Source: Xanthomonas sacchari
GTDB lineage: Bacteria; Pseudomonadota; Gammaproteobacteria; Xanthomonadales; Xanthomonadaceae
Length of the DNA stretch: 64,000 nucleotides
Assembly (NCBI RefSeq): GCF_040529065.1
Contig: NZ_CP132343.1
Coordinates: 868,001 to 932,000, forward strand
Direction of reading: 5' to 3'
In this document: positions 12,101 to 19,807 of the stretch, in pieces
How positions within the stretch are numbered: position 1 is the first letter of the stretch
Layout of the letters: each line of letters begins with the position of its first letter
Notes under the pieces: generated by a model
Databases searched by the model: none
Seen by the model: only the letters and a program-made list of their open reading frames with translations
What the model was told of the DNA's origin: nothing
Program-made: the position numbers and the translations under genes

Positions 12101-14392
12101 GCCACCGGCGAGTCCAGCACCGCGATCGGCGGCTCGCTGTACTACACCGACGCGTCCGGCAACGTGCTGCTCGACGGCACCACCACCGCCAGCGCCGCCG
12201 GCGCCACCGCGCTGGGCGCGGGCGCGCAGGCCAGCGGCACGTTCAGCAGTGCCAGTGGCGCCGGCGCCATCGCCAGCGGTCTGCAGGCCACGGCCGACGG
12301 CTACAAGGCGACGGCCGCCAGCGACTACAGCACCGCGGTCGGTGCCTTCAGCGCCGCCAGCGGCACCCGCACCAGTGCGTTCGGTTACGGTGCGGCGGCG
12401 GCGGGCAACTACGCCTCGGCGCTGGGCTGGGGCAGCACCGCCTCCGGCGCCTATGCCGCGGCGCTGGGCTACAGCGCCCGTGCCACCGGCGAGGATGCGA
12501 CCGCGCTCGGCGCCTCGGCCTGGGCCACCGCGGCGCAGACCACCTCGGTCGGCCAGTTCGCCTGGGCCACCGCGCAGGGCGGCACCGCGATCGGCCAGAA
12601 CGCCTTCGCCTATGGCGGCAGCAATGCCACGGCGCTGGGCATCAACGCCTCGGCCAGCGGCGCCGGCAGCGTCGCCCTGGGCTCGGGCGCGCGCACCAGC
12701 GAAGCCAACGTGGTGTCGGTGGGTGGCGGCAACGGCGTCACTGCGCCGGCCACGCGCCGCATCACCAACGTCGGCGCGGCGGTCAACGCCACCGACGCGG
12801 TGAACAAGGCGCAGCTGGACGCGGTGGCTACCGCGGCCGGCGATACCAGTGCGCGCTTCCAGAGTTCCGGCACCGCGGTGGCCAGCGCCAGCGGCGTGGA
12901 TAGCACCGCGGCCGGTGCCGGCGCCACCGCCAGCGGCCTGCGCAGTTCCGCGCTGGGCGTGGGCAGCGTCGCTGCTGGCGCCGGTGCCACCGCCAACGGT
13001 GCCGGCAGCTCGGCGACCGGTGCGCGCAGCACCGCGATTGGCCTGCAGACCAACGCGATCGGCGAGAACGGCGTGGCGATGGGTTACAACAGCTTCGTCC
13101 GCAACAGCGGCAGCAACGGCGTCGCGCTCGGCGCCAATGCCGGCGTCTCGGCGGACAACGCGGTCGCGCTCGGTGCCGGCTCGCGGGTGTACGAGGCCGA
13201 CACCGTGTCGCTGGGCAGCGGCAACGGCCGCGGCGGCCCGGCCACCCGGCGCATCGTCAACCTGACCGCCGGCAGCGTCGCCGCCGGCAGCACCGACGCG
13301 ATCAACGGCGGCCAGCTGTACCAGTCGCTGAGCAACATGGCCACGTTCCTGGGCGGCGGCGCCGGACTCGGCGCGCAAGGCCTGTTCGTGGCGCCGACCT
13401 ACGTGATCCAGGGCGCCAGCTACGACAACGTCGGCGCGGCGCTGGCGGCGCTGGACGGCAAGGTCAGCGAACTGGATGCGCGCACCGGTGGCAGCGCCAC
13501 CGCGGCACGCAGCGCGCGCATGGTCGGCACCAGCGCAGTGGCCGCGCAGGCCACCGAGGCGGCGCCGGCGACTGCGACCGCGGCCACGACTGCGTCGGTG
13601 TCCGGCAGCATCGGCACCGCCCAGGTCGGCGAAAGCGCGGCGGTGGCCTCCAGCGCCACGGCGGTGGGGACCGCCGCGCGCGCCAACGACGTCACCGGCA
13701 CCGCGATCGGTGGCAGCGCCTATGCGCATGGCGCCAACGACACCGCGATCGGAAGCAACGCCAAGGTCAATGCCGACGGCAGCACCGCGGTGGGCGCCAA
13801 CAGCCACATCGCGGCGGTGGCGACCAACGCGGTGGCGATGGGCGAGGGCGCCAGCGTCAGCGCGGCCTCGGGCACCGCCCTCGGCCAGGGCGCCAGCGCC
13901 ACCGCGCAGGGCGCGGTCGCACTGGGGCAGGGGTCGGTAGCCGATCGCGCGCAGACGGTCTCGATCGGCAGCGCCGGCAACGAGCGCCAGCTCGCCAACG
14001 TCGCCGCCGGCACCCAGGCCACCGATGCGGTCAACAAGAGCCAGCTCGACAACGGTGTGGCTACGGCCAAGTCGTACACCGATGCGCGCTTCGGCACCAT
14101 GGCCGACAGCTTCGAGGTGCTGCGCGGCGACGTCGATGCGCGGTTGCGCGACCAGGACCGTCGCATCGACCGCCAGGGCGCGATGAGCGCGGCCATGCTC
14201 AACATGGCCACCAGCGCCGCCGGCATCCGTACCCAGAACCGGGTCGGTGCCGGCATCGGCTTCCAGAACGGCGAGTCGGCACTGTCGGTGGGCTACCAGC
14301 GCGCCTTCAGCGACCGCGCCACGGTGACCATCGGCGGTGCCTTCAGCAGCGACGACAGCTCGATCGGCATCGGTGCCGGTTTCGGCTGGTGA
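6182..14392 (+). CDS. YadA-like trimeric autotransporter adhesin
   Basis: Giant surface adhesin of 2736 residues, type Vc secretion. The N-terminus MNRIYRKVWNNALGMWVVAS is an extended signal peptide region, and cleavage is likely after residue 66 (NAQAQA). Almost the whole passenger is YadA-type head repeat of the AxAxGxxSxASG form. Nine neck motifs of the type SVSVGxxGxERQITNVAAGTxATDAVNVAQL begin near nucleotides 6791, 7718, 8967, 9908, 10870, 11791, 12705, 13197 and 13948. A very short coiled-coil stalk precedes the C-terminal anchor barrel, which ends in Trp as expected for BAM substrates. A GAGGAG Shine-Dalgarno sits 9 bases before the ATG. It has a single gene unit with a hairpin after the stop. 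It probably mediates attachment and biofilm formation (inference). Confidence 0.96.
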   Translation: MNRIYRKVWNNALGMWVVASELASGDARGAVVRDRRAARAHGLALAGAIALALGAGALPGNAQAQAVQIGDNANASGDYATAVGAESNASGAQSTATGAASNASGDGSVASGTLSDASGVEASALGYYSTASGDGATALGAESIASGAASAAVGVAADATGEYATAVGGFSSASGFNSTALGNSAVAQGRNSVALGADAVADRDDSVSVGKAGGERQITNVAAGTEATDAVNVAQLDAVRQTADTTAKYFQSSGSDASDAGAYVEGANAVAAGEGANAIGNGASALGSGATTLGGNATAVGSNATAVGASATAVGGALSIVDDNGDVLLEGTTTAAAQGASAFGAGAQANGAFSTALGTAARADGTQSTATGFSAAATGLAATATGGFSQAGGDFASAFGYGANASGGDAVAVGFSSLASGVSSTAVGGSVLGLFTTEAQGEGGSAFGAGAWANGDFSTSVGWLSSADGASSAAFGAASWAQADDSTALGYGAKAAASGSVALGQGSVADRADTVSVGSAGKERQIANVAAGTEGTDAVNLDQLDAVKQVADGTARLFAGSGDGTALAQGQQATAAGADALADGDYTTAVGSTSTAAGLGAAALGSGAVASGDHASAVGTDATAVGTSATAIGSTATVYEYDENGFIVGSREQTTQALGVAATAVGGGAQALDPLSTAVGTGTSASGVQSTALGYHAQTFKDGATAVGGLSEVAGDLGTAVGYGSRAAGDYATAAGIGARATATSTVAMGMNSLASGTDSVAIGGVSTAAASAGNSVGITAATGVGSVALGAGAESQGDYAIAMGYNANVFPNLENGTADSVAIGHSAGSFAPHTVSLGAHALSAGEGGVAIGQAATAWNANSVALGADAVTSTFHDSSTALGANSAANGADATAIGYGARVSSWVADAQDRSASSAVALGAYSYANRDNSVSVGDVGNGLTRQITSVAAGTEATDAVNVAQLQEAGKYLQASAGNSDAGAYVEGDDALAAGEAANAIGNGSTALGAGADALNSGATAVGSGAVAAGQNSAAFGTNAQATGPAAVAVGGVAVDANGDPLITKSGVAVDTGATSAGVGGTALGASADASGFAASAVGVGAYAGGAQASAFGAVANATGDYATAVGTQSAATGTSSVAVGGPADLIPGLGLFVQTQASGANAAAFGAGAIASGDDSTANGSMTEASGLQSTALGYFAYAPGDYASALGAQSWASGVNSTAVGFYSTALAADSVALGANAVARRANTVSVGDAGSERQIVNVAAGTQSTDAVNLAQLDAVRATAEGTSKFFAHGGDGTVGAYADGAGALAAGDAANAYGSGAAAFGSGAAAMGDDAVALGNGSTAGGTGGTAIGGRGQAYDQYNQPIVDADGKPVLVGANAGENATALGAGAQATGSAATATGYGAQATGDHSTAGGYKARATGNYSLAQGDNAWASGEDASAVGAYAWATADGASAFGTSAWATGANASAFGTGAWASGSGATSIGFNSWAPGLSATAVGRGAFGYGNYSVALGFQALGNQVNTIAIGTNTVADAESAISIGAGSEATASNAVALGAGAVADRAYSVSVGSAGQERQITNVAAGTEATDAVNVAQLDAVKQAAAATSKYFQASGSADSDAGALVDGDNALAAGEAANATADGATALGGGANAVAAGATAIGFNAVSSGVDAVALGNASQASGENSIAIGSNAQASEIGATASGAGAQASGTYATATGNEAVASDNQATATGFRSAASGIGATALGGYSEATGYLSSALGYGALASGSYGTAVGVSSTASGSSSVAVGEYSVASGEESVAVGGTSFFGLIPAEASGANSAAFGAGAGATADFSSALGSLSYASADSASAFGYGAYASGVNSVALGANSEAARDNTVSVGSAGKERQITSVAAGTEATDAVNVAQLNEVKQSADATGKQFKASGGSDPADDVGSYVEGTYATAAGEASNAYGTGASAFGSGALAGARYATASGYNATATGESSTAIGGSLYYTDASGNVLLDGTTTASAAGATALGAGAQASGTFSSASGAGAIASGLQATADGYKATAASDYSTAVGAFSAASGTRTSAFGYGAAAAGNYASALGWGSTASGAYAAALGYSARATGEDATALGASAWATAAQTTSVGQFAWATAQGGTAIGQNAFAYGGSNATALGINASASGAGSVALGSGARTSEANVVSVGGGNGVTAPATRRITNVGAAVNATDAVNKAQLDAVATAAGDTSARFQSSGTAVASASGVDSTAAGAGATASGLRSSALGVGSVAAGAGATANGAGSSATGARSTAIGLQTNAIGENGVAMGYNSFVRNSGSNGVALGANAGVSADNAVALGAGSRVYEADTVSLGSGNGRGGPATRRIVNLTAGSVAAGSTDAINGGQLYQSLSNMATFLGGGAGLGAQGLFVAPTYVIQGASYDNVGAALAALDGKVSELDARTGGSATAARSARMVGTSAVAAQATEAAPATATAATTASVSGSIGTAQVGESAAVASSATAVGTAARANDVTGTAIGGSAYAHGANDTAIGSNAKVNADGSTAVGANSHIAAVATNAVAMGEGASVSAASGTALGQGASATAQGAVALGQGSVADRAQTVSIGSAGNERQLANVAAGTQATDAVNKSQLDNGVATAKSYTDARFGTMADSFEVLRGDVDARLRDQDRRIDRQGAMSAAMLNMATSAAGIRTQNRVGAGIGFQNGESALSVGYQRAFSDRATVTIGGAFSSDDSSIGIGAGFGW
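6791..12820 (+). repeat. Super-repeats of about 930 bp in the adhesin gene
   Basis: Neck motifs 1 to 7 recur at intervals of 927, 1249, 941, 961, 922 and 914 bases. Each module runs: neck, a KYFQASGS-like joint with AYVEGxxALAAGEAANA, head repeats, an inserted loop with a DxxGxxLL-type or VGGxxxFGLxP-type segment, more head repeats, then the next neck. The pattern indicates duplication of whole modules. Confidence 0.85.
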
Positions 14393-14398
14393 TCCATC

Positions 14399-14426
14399 GC
14401 GGACGGCGGCGGGTGCCGCCGTCCGC
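14399..14426 (+). terminator. Hairpin after adhesin gene
   Basis: A perfect 11-bp stem GCGGACGGCGG/CCGCCGTCCGC with a 6-base loop begins 7 bases after the stop. No T-tract follows, so it may stabilise the mRNA end or need a factor to terminate. Confidence 0.55.
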
Positions 14427-14549
14427 CACGCAATGGCCTGAGGGGGCAGACCACAGGACCTTGGCTGGGCCGGCCAACGGATTCGGAAAAAGGGAGTTTT
14501 ACGGCCGCAACTGTCGCCTGATCCACGAAACTTTGAAGAGGACGTCAAC

Positions 14550-16445
14550 GTGATCGACAAGCAAAACCTTCGTATCAATGCCATCGCCGCCGCCATGCTG
14601 GCGATGTCGCTGGGAGCCTCGAGCGCGATCGCGGCGGGCGCTTCGGCACCGCTGCCGGTCAAGGAACCGGGCACCTCCGCGCCGGCCGATGCGGTGACCT
14701 CCAACCGCATCCTGGTGCGCTACAACGCCGGCAGCGCCGCGGCCAGCGACCGCAGCGCCAAGCTGTCGGCGGTGCAGTCGGCGGTGGGCCGCGCAAGCCT
14801 CGGCGGCGGCAACGGCATCTCGCGCGCGGCCGCGGCCAGCGTGCGCGCCGAATACGTGCGCACCCTGGGCATCGGCGCGGACCTGATCCGCCTGACCGGC
14901 AAGCTGAGCAAGGCGGACCTGGACAAGGTGGTGGCCGAGATCGCCGCCGACCCGACGGTGAAGTACGCGCAGGTCGACGCCAAGCTGCGCCCGGTCGAGG
15001 TGCTGCGGGCCAAGGCGCAGGTGCAGCCGCAGTTCGTGCCCAATGACCCGCTGTACGCGCAGTACCAGTGGCACTACAGCAACGCCAACGGCGGCATCAA
15101 CGCGCCGGCCGCGTGGGACGTGTCCAAGGGCGACGGTGTGGTGGTGGCGGTGCTCGACACCGGCATCCTGCCGAACCACCCGGACGTGGCGGTGAACCTG
15201 CTGCAGGGCTATGACTTCATCTCCGACAAGGAAGTCTCGCGGCGTGCGACCGACGACCGCGTGCCGGGCGCGCTGGACTACGGCGACTGGGTCGAGAACG
15301 ACAACGAGTGCTACGCCGGCTCCGTTGCCGATGACAGTTCCTGGCACGGCAGCCACGTCGCCGGCACCGTCGCCGAGGCGACCAACAACGGCGTCGGCAT
15401 GGCCGGCGTGGCGCCCAACGCCACCGTGCTGCCGGTGCGCGTGCTCGGCAAGTGCGGCGGCTACACCTCCGACATCGCCGACGCCATCATCTGGGCCTCG
15501 GGCGGCACCGTGTCCGGCGTGCCGGCCAACCAGAACCCGGCCGAGGTCATCAACATGAGCCTGGGCGGCGGCGGCGCCTGCGACAGCGTCACCCAGGACG
15601 CGATCAACGGCGCGGTGTCGCGCGGCACCACGGTGGTGGTGGCCGCCGGCAACAACACCGCCAACGCCGCCAACTTCAGCCCGGCCAGCTGCGACAACGT
15701 GATCGCGGTCGGTGCCACCCGCATCACCGGCGGCATCACCTACTACTCCAACTACGGCGCCAAGGTGGACCTGTCCGGTCCGGGCGGCGGCGGCAGCGTC
15801 GACGGCAACCCGGGCGGCTATGTCTGGCAGAACGGCTACACCGGCGCGACCACGCCGACCTCCGGCAACTACACCTACATGGGCATGGGCGGCACCTCGA
15901 TGGCCTCGCCGCACGTGGCCGCGGTGGCGGCGCTGGTGCAGAGCGCGCTGATCGCCGCGGGCAAGGCGCCGCTGACCCCGGCTGCGCTGGAGACCCTGCT
16001 CAAGCAGACCGCGCGTCCGTTCCCAGTGTCGATCCCGTCCAGCACCCCGATCGGCACCGGCATCGTCGATGCCAAGGCCGCGTTGGACAAGGCGCTGGAA
16101 GAGCCGTGCGATCCGGCCACCGAGCAGTGCGCGCCGACGGCGACCGCGCTGACCAACAAGGTGGCGGTGGCGGGCCTGGCCGGTGCCGCCGGCAACGAGG
16201 CGCTGTACAGCTTCGAGGCCAAGGCCGGCGCGGTGCTGAGCTTCCTCACCTACGGCGGCAGCGGCAACGTGTCGATGTACGTGAGCTTCGGCAAGGAGCC
16301 GGGCACCGGCAACGCCGACGCCAAGTCGACCCGTCCGGGCAACAACGAGACGGTGCGCTTCACCGCGCCGCAGGCCGGCACCTACTACATCAAGCTGGTC
16401 GGCGAGAGCACCTACAGCGGCGTCAGCCTGGTCGCGCGCCAGTAA
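14550..16445 (+). CDS. Secreted subtilisin-like (S8) serine protease
   Basis: Extracellular serine protease of 631 residues. It has a signal peptide (residues 1 to about 30), a propeptide-like region containing NRILVRYN, and an S8 catalytic domain with Asp203 in VLDTGI, His266 in HGSHVAG and Ser450 in GTSMASPH. A C-terminal beta-rich PPC-type domain (about residues 530-631, GTYYIKLVGES) is usual in secreted proteases of this family. It lies immediately upstream of the type II secretion operon, which makes it a natural candidate substrate, though sequence alone does not prove this. A strong hairpin follows the gene. Confidence 0.95.
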   Translation: MIDKQNLRINAIAAAMLAMSLGASSAIAAGASAPLPVKEPGTSAPADAVTSNRILVRYNAGSAAASDRSAKLSAVQSAVGRASLGGGNGISRAAAASVRAEYVRTLGIGADLIRLTGKLSKADLDKVVAEIAADPTVKYAQVDAKLRPVEVLRAKAQVQPQFVPNDPLYAQYQWHYSNANGGINAPAAWDVSKGDGVVVAVLDTGILPNHPDVAVNLLQGYDFISDKEVSRRATDDRVPGALDYGDWVENDNECYAGSVADDSSWHGSHVAGTVAEATNNGVGMAGVAPNATVLPVRVLGKCGGYTSDIADAIIWASGGTVSGVPANQNPAEVINMSLGGGGACDSVTQDAINGAVSRGTTVVVAAGNNTANAANFSPASCDNVIAVGATRITGGITYYSNYGAKVDLSGPGGGGSVDGNPGGYVWQNGYTGATTPTSGNYTYMGMGGTSMASPHVAAVAALVQSALIAAGKAPLTPAALETLLKQTARPFPVSIPSSTPIGTGIVDAKAALDKALEEPCDPATEQCAPTATALTNKVAVAGLAGAAGNEALYSFEAKAGAVLSFLTYGGSGNVSMYVSFGKEPGTGNADAKSTRPGNNETVRFTAPQAGTYYIKLVGESTYSGVSLVARQ

Positions 16446-16479
16446 GCGCACGCGGCGCAGGGAGGCGCCATGGTGTCCC

Positions 16480-16507
16480 AGGAAACCCGGCTCCGGCCGG
16501 GTTTCCT
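16480..16507 (+). terminator. Terminator of protease gene
   Basis: A perfect 11-bp stem AGGAAACCCGG/CCGGGTTTCCT with a 6-base loop lies 35 bases after the protease stop. It separates the protease from the secretion operon. Confidence 0.7.
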
Positions 16508-16691
16508 GCGTCTGCAGCAGGCGCACAGGCCACAGCCGCGGCTCCAGTGGCCGGCGCGCAACCGTCCACCATCGCCTGCCGGAATGTCAGGCCGATGACG
16601 GCGGCGCGTCCTGCCTGCGCCGACGTCCTGGCCGCCGGTAGACAGCGACGCCGGCGCGCGCCGGATTCGGCGTCGGGTCATGCCGAACTGC

Positions 16692-16697
16692 TAAAGT
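16692..16697 (+). promoter_or_regulatory. Weak candidate -10 box of gspE
   Basis: TAAAGT lies about 25 bases before the GTG start of gspE, after the protease terminator. The -35 box is unclear. Confidence 0.3.
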
Positions 16698-16722
16698 CGC
16701 ACGGTCATCTGGGAGGGATCGC

Positions 16723-18453
16723 GTGAATGCGCTCGTGAAGGACACTGCCGTCGCCGTGGAGACGCCCGAAACCCGCATCATCGCGGCGTTGCTGGCCAAG
16801 GGCCGGCTCAAGGACGGCGACCTGGCGCGCGCGCGGCAACTGCAGCGCGAGTCCGGCGGCGGCCTGCTGGCGCTGCTGGCGCGCCTTGGCCTGGTCTCCG
16901 AGCGCGACCATGCCGAACTCAGCGCCGAGGTCCTGGGCCTGCCGCTGCTCGACGCCAAGCAGTTGCCGGCCACCGCGCCGGAGAGCCTGCCCGAGGCGCA
17001 ACCGCTGTCGCTGCGTTTCCTCAAGCAATTCCATGTGTGTCCGCTGGGCGAACGCGACGGCGTGCTGGAGCTGTGGATGGCCGATCCGCACGACGCCTAC
17101 GCTGCCGATGCGGTGCGCCTGGCCACCGGCCTGCAGGTGCTGCCGCGGGTCGGCCTGCGCTCGGAGATCGACGACCTGATCGAGCGCTGGTTCGGTCAGG
17201 GCCGCAGCGCGATGGGCGCGATCGTGGAAACCGCCGACGGCGACAGCGTGGCCGCCGACGACATCGAGCACCTGCGCGACCTGGCCTCCGAGGCGCCGGT
17301 GATCCGCCTGGTCAACCTGGTGATCCAGCGCGCGGTGGAACTGCGTGCCTCGGACATCCACATCGAACCGTTCGAGAGCCGGCTGAAGGTGCGCTACCGC
17401 GTCGACGGCGTGTTGATCGACGGCGAGAGCCCGCCGGCCAACCTGACCGCGGCGGTGATCAGCCGCGTCAAGATCATGGCCAAGCTCAACATCGCCGAGC
17501 GCCGCCTGCCGCAGGACGGCCGCATCATGCTGCGGGTGCAGGGCAAGGAACTGGACCTGCGCGTGAGCACCGTGCCCACCGCGCACGGCGAGAGCGTGGT
17601 GATGCGCCTGCTCGACCGCGAGACCGTGGTGTTCGATTTCCACCGGCTCGGCTTCACCGACGCGTTCCTGCCGCAGTTCCGCAAGGTGCTGGAGCAGCCG
17701 CACGGCATCCTGCTGGTCACCGGCCCTACCGGCTCGGGCAAGACCACCACGCTGTACACCGCGCTGAGCCAGCTCAACACCGCCGACGTCAAGATCATCA
17801 CCGTCGAGGACCCGGTCGAATACCAGATCGAAGGCATCAACCAGATCCAGGCCAAGCCGCAGATCGGCCTGGATTTCTCGCATGCGCTGCGCAGCATCGT
17901 GCGCCAGGACCCAGACATCATCATGATCGGCGAAATGCGCGACCTGGAGACGGCGCGCATCGCCATCCAGTCCGCGCTGACCGGCCACCTGGTGCTGTCC
18001 ACGCTGCACACCAACAACGCCGCCGGCGGCATCACCCGCCTGCTCGACATGGGCGTGGAGGACTACCTGCTGACCTCCACCATCAACGGCATCCTCGCCC
18101 AGCGCCTGGTGCGGCGGCTGGAGCCGACCCATGCCGAGCGCTATGCGGCCTCGCCGGAGGAGATCGAGAAGTTCGAACTGCGCCGGCTGCAGCCGGAAGG
18201 CGAGATCTTCCTGTACCGCCCGCGGCCCTCGGCGATCGCGCCGACCGGCTATGTCGGCCGTACCACCATCATGGAATTCCTGGTGATGAACGACGTGCTG
18301 CGCCGCGCGGTGATGCGCCACGCCGGCATGGGCGAGATCGAGCAACTGGCGCGCGAGGCCGGCATGCGCACCATGTACGAGGACGGCCTGGCCAAGGCGC
18401 TCAGCGGCCAGACCACGATCGAGGAAGTGCTGCGCGTGACGGAGGAAACCTGA
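16723..18453 (+). CDS. gspE: Type II secretion ATPase GspE (XpsE)
   Basis: Cytoplasmic motor ATPase of 576 residues that powers pseudopilus growth. An N-terminal MshEN-type domain (GspE_N; about residues 1-180) binds GspL and precedes a RecA-like core with Walker A GPTGSGKT (Lys340), an Asp-box region IITVEDPVEY, Walker B PDIIMIGEMRD and a His-box ALTGHLVLSTLHTN. The GTG start at 16723 is preceded by GGGAGGG. The tetracysteine zinc motif of many GspE proteins is not seen; the corresponding stretch around residues 465-520 has no cysteine. It is first gene of the xps-type operon. Confidence 0.97.
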   Translation: MNALVKDTAVAVETPETRIIAALLAKGRLKDGDLARARQLQRESGGGLLALLARLGLVSERDHAELSAEVLGLPLLDAKQLPATAPESLPEAQPLSLRFLKQFHVCPLGERDGVLELWMADPHDAYAADAVRLATGLQVLPRVGLRSEIDDLIERWFGQGRSAMGAIVETADGDSVAADDIEHLRDLASEAPVIRLVNLVIQRAVELRASDIHIEPFESRLKVRYRVDGVLIDGESPPANLTAAVISRVKIMAKLNIAERRLPQDGRIMLRVQGKELDLRVSTVPTAHGESVVMRLLDRETVVFDFHRLGFTDAFLPQFRKVLEQPHGILLVTGPTGSGKTTTLYTALSQLNTADVKIITVEDPVEYQIEGINQIQAKPQIGLDFSHALRSIVRQDPDIIMIGEMRDLETARIAIQSALTGHLVLSTLHTNNAAGGITRLLDMGVEDYLLTSTINGILAQRLVRRLEPTHAERYAASPEEIEKFELRRLQPEGEIFLYRPRPSAIAPTGYVGRTTIMEFLVMNDVLRRAVMRHAGMGEIEQLAREAGMRTMYEDGLAKALSGQTTIEEVLRVTEET

Positions 18454-18548
18454 TGCGCGCGACCTGCGCTCTGACTGTGGAGGCGTGTCGCCTGGCCATG
18501 CGCGGGCTGCCCGTGTTCGGGAACGCACCGGCCGCGCGCGATGCGCTC

Positions 18549-18578
18549 TCCCATTCCCGATTCCCCATTCTCCAGTCC
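18549..18578. repeat. Heptamer C-rich arm between gspE and gspF
   Basis: TCCCATTCCCGATTCCCC-type units fill part of the 139-base gap between gspE and gspF, ending 15 bases before gspF. No matching G-rich arm is seen here. Confidence 0.65.
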
Positions 18579-18592
18579 CAGCTCCAGCCCTG

Positions 18593-19807
18593 ATGCCCCT
18601 GTACCGCTACAAGGCCCTGGACTCGCACGGCGAGATCCTGGAAGGGCAGATGGAAGCCGCCAGCGAGGCGGAAGTGGCGCTGCGCCTGCAGGAGCAGGGG
18701 CACATGCCGATGCAGGCCAAGCTCGCGGCCGAGGGCGGCGGCACCTCGCTACGCGGGCTGTTCCGGCCCAAGCCGTTCGACGGCGCGGCGCTGGTGCAGT
18801 TCACCCAGCAGCTGGCGACGCTGCTCGGCGCCGGCCAGCCGCTCGACCGCGCGCTGTCGATCCTGCTCGAACTGCCCGAGGACGAGCGTTCCAAGCGCAC
18901 CGTCGGCGACATCCGCGACGCGGTGCGCGGCGGCGCGCCGCTGTCCACCGCGCTGGAGCGCCAGCACGGGCTGTTCTCGCGCCTGTACATCAACATGGTG
19001 CGCGCCGGCGAGGCCGGCGGCAGCCTGCACGACACCCTGCAGCGCCTGGCCGAGTACTTGGAGCGCAGCCGCGAACTGCGCGGGCGGGTGATCAACGCGC
19101 TGATCTACCCGGCGATCCTGGTCAGCGTGGTCGGCTGCGCGTTGCTGTTCCTGCTCGGCTACGTGGTGCCGCAGTTCGCGCAGATGTACGAGAGCCTGGA
19201 CGTGGCCCTGCCGTGGTTCACCCAGGCGGTGCTGAGCGTGGGCCTGTTCGTGCGCGACTGGTGGATCGTGCTGCTGGTGGTGCCCGGGGTCACCATCCTG
19301 GCGGTGGACCGCAAGCGCCGTGACCCGGCGTTCCGCGCCAGCTTCGATGCCTGGCTGCTGCGCCAGCGCTTCGTCGGCGTGCTGATCGCGCGGCTGGAGA
19401 CCGCACGCCTGACCCGCACCCTCGGCACCCTGCTGCGCAACGGCGTGCCGCTGCTGGCGGCGCTGGGCATCTCCCGCAACGTGCTGTCGAACCTGGCGCT
19501 GACCGCCGACGTCGGCGCCGCCGCCGACGACGTCAAGAACGGCCACGGGCTGTCGGCCTCGCTGTCCAAGGGCAAACGCTTCCCGCGCCTGGCACTGCAG
19601 ATGATCCAGGTCGGCGAGGAGTCGGGCGCGCTCGACATCATGCTGCTGAAGACCGCCGACACCTTCGAACAGGAAACCGCCCAGGCCATCGACCGCCTGC
19701 TGGCGGCGATGGTGCCGGCGATCACCCTGGTCCTGGCCTCGGTGGTCGGCCTGGTGATCATTTCCGTCCTCGTCCCCCTCTACGACCTGACCAATGCGAT
19801 TGGGTGA
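18593..19807 (+). CDS. gspF: Type II secretion inner-membrane protein GspF (XpsF)
   Basis: Polytopic platform protein of 404 residues. It has the paired GspF cytoplasmic domains, each with a LxxGxPLxxAL signature (LGAGQPLDRAL and LRNGVPLLAAL), and three membrane segments. The ATG at 18593 is chosen because it starts the conserved MPLYRYKALD sequence; longer frames run into repeat DNA. It works with GspE, L and M as the inner-membrane assembly platform. A large non-coding repeat region separates it from gspG. Confidence 0.96.
   Translation: MPLYRYKALDSHGEILEGQMEAASEAEVALRLQEQGHMPMQAKLAAEGGGTSLRGLFRPKPFDGAALVQFTQQLATLLGAGQPLDRALSILLELPEDERSKRTVGDIRDAVRGGAPLSTALERQHGLFSRLYINMVRAGEAGGSLHDTLQRLAEYLERSRELRGRVINALIYPAILVSVVGCALLFLLGYVVPQFAQMYESLDVALPWFTQAVLSVGLFVRDWWIVLLVVPGVTILAVDRKRRDPAFRASFDAWLLRQRFVGVLIARLETARLTRTLGTLLRNGVPLLAALGISRNVLSNLALTADVGAAADDVKNGHGLSASLSKGKRFPRLALQMIQVGEESGALDIMLLKTADTFEQETAQAIDRLLAAMVPAITLVLASVVGLVIISVLVPLYDLTNAIG

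Noticed and set aside
6092-14710. An 8.6 kb open frame on the minus strand opposite the adhesin (2872 codons)
   Set aside because: It is the mirror of a highly repetitive GC-rich gene: stop codons are excluded by codon use on the coding strand. Its Ala/Gly/Arg-rich product shows no known domain, and the plus-strand gene has signal peptide, necks and anchor.
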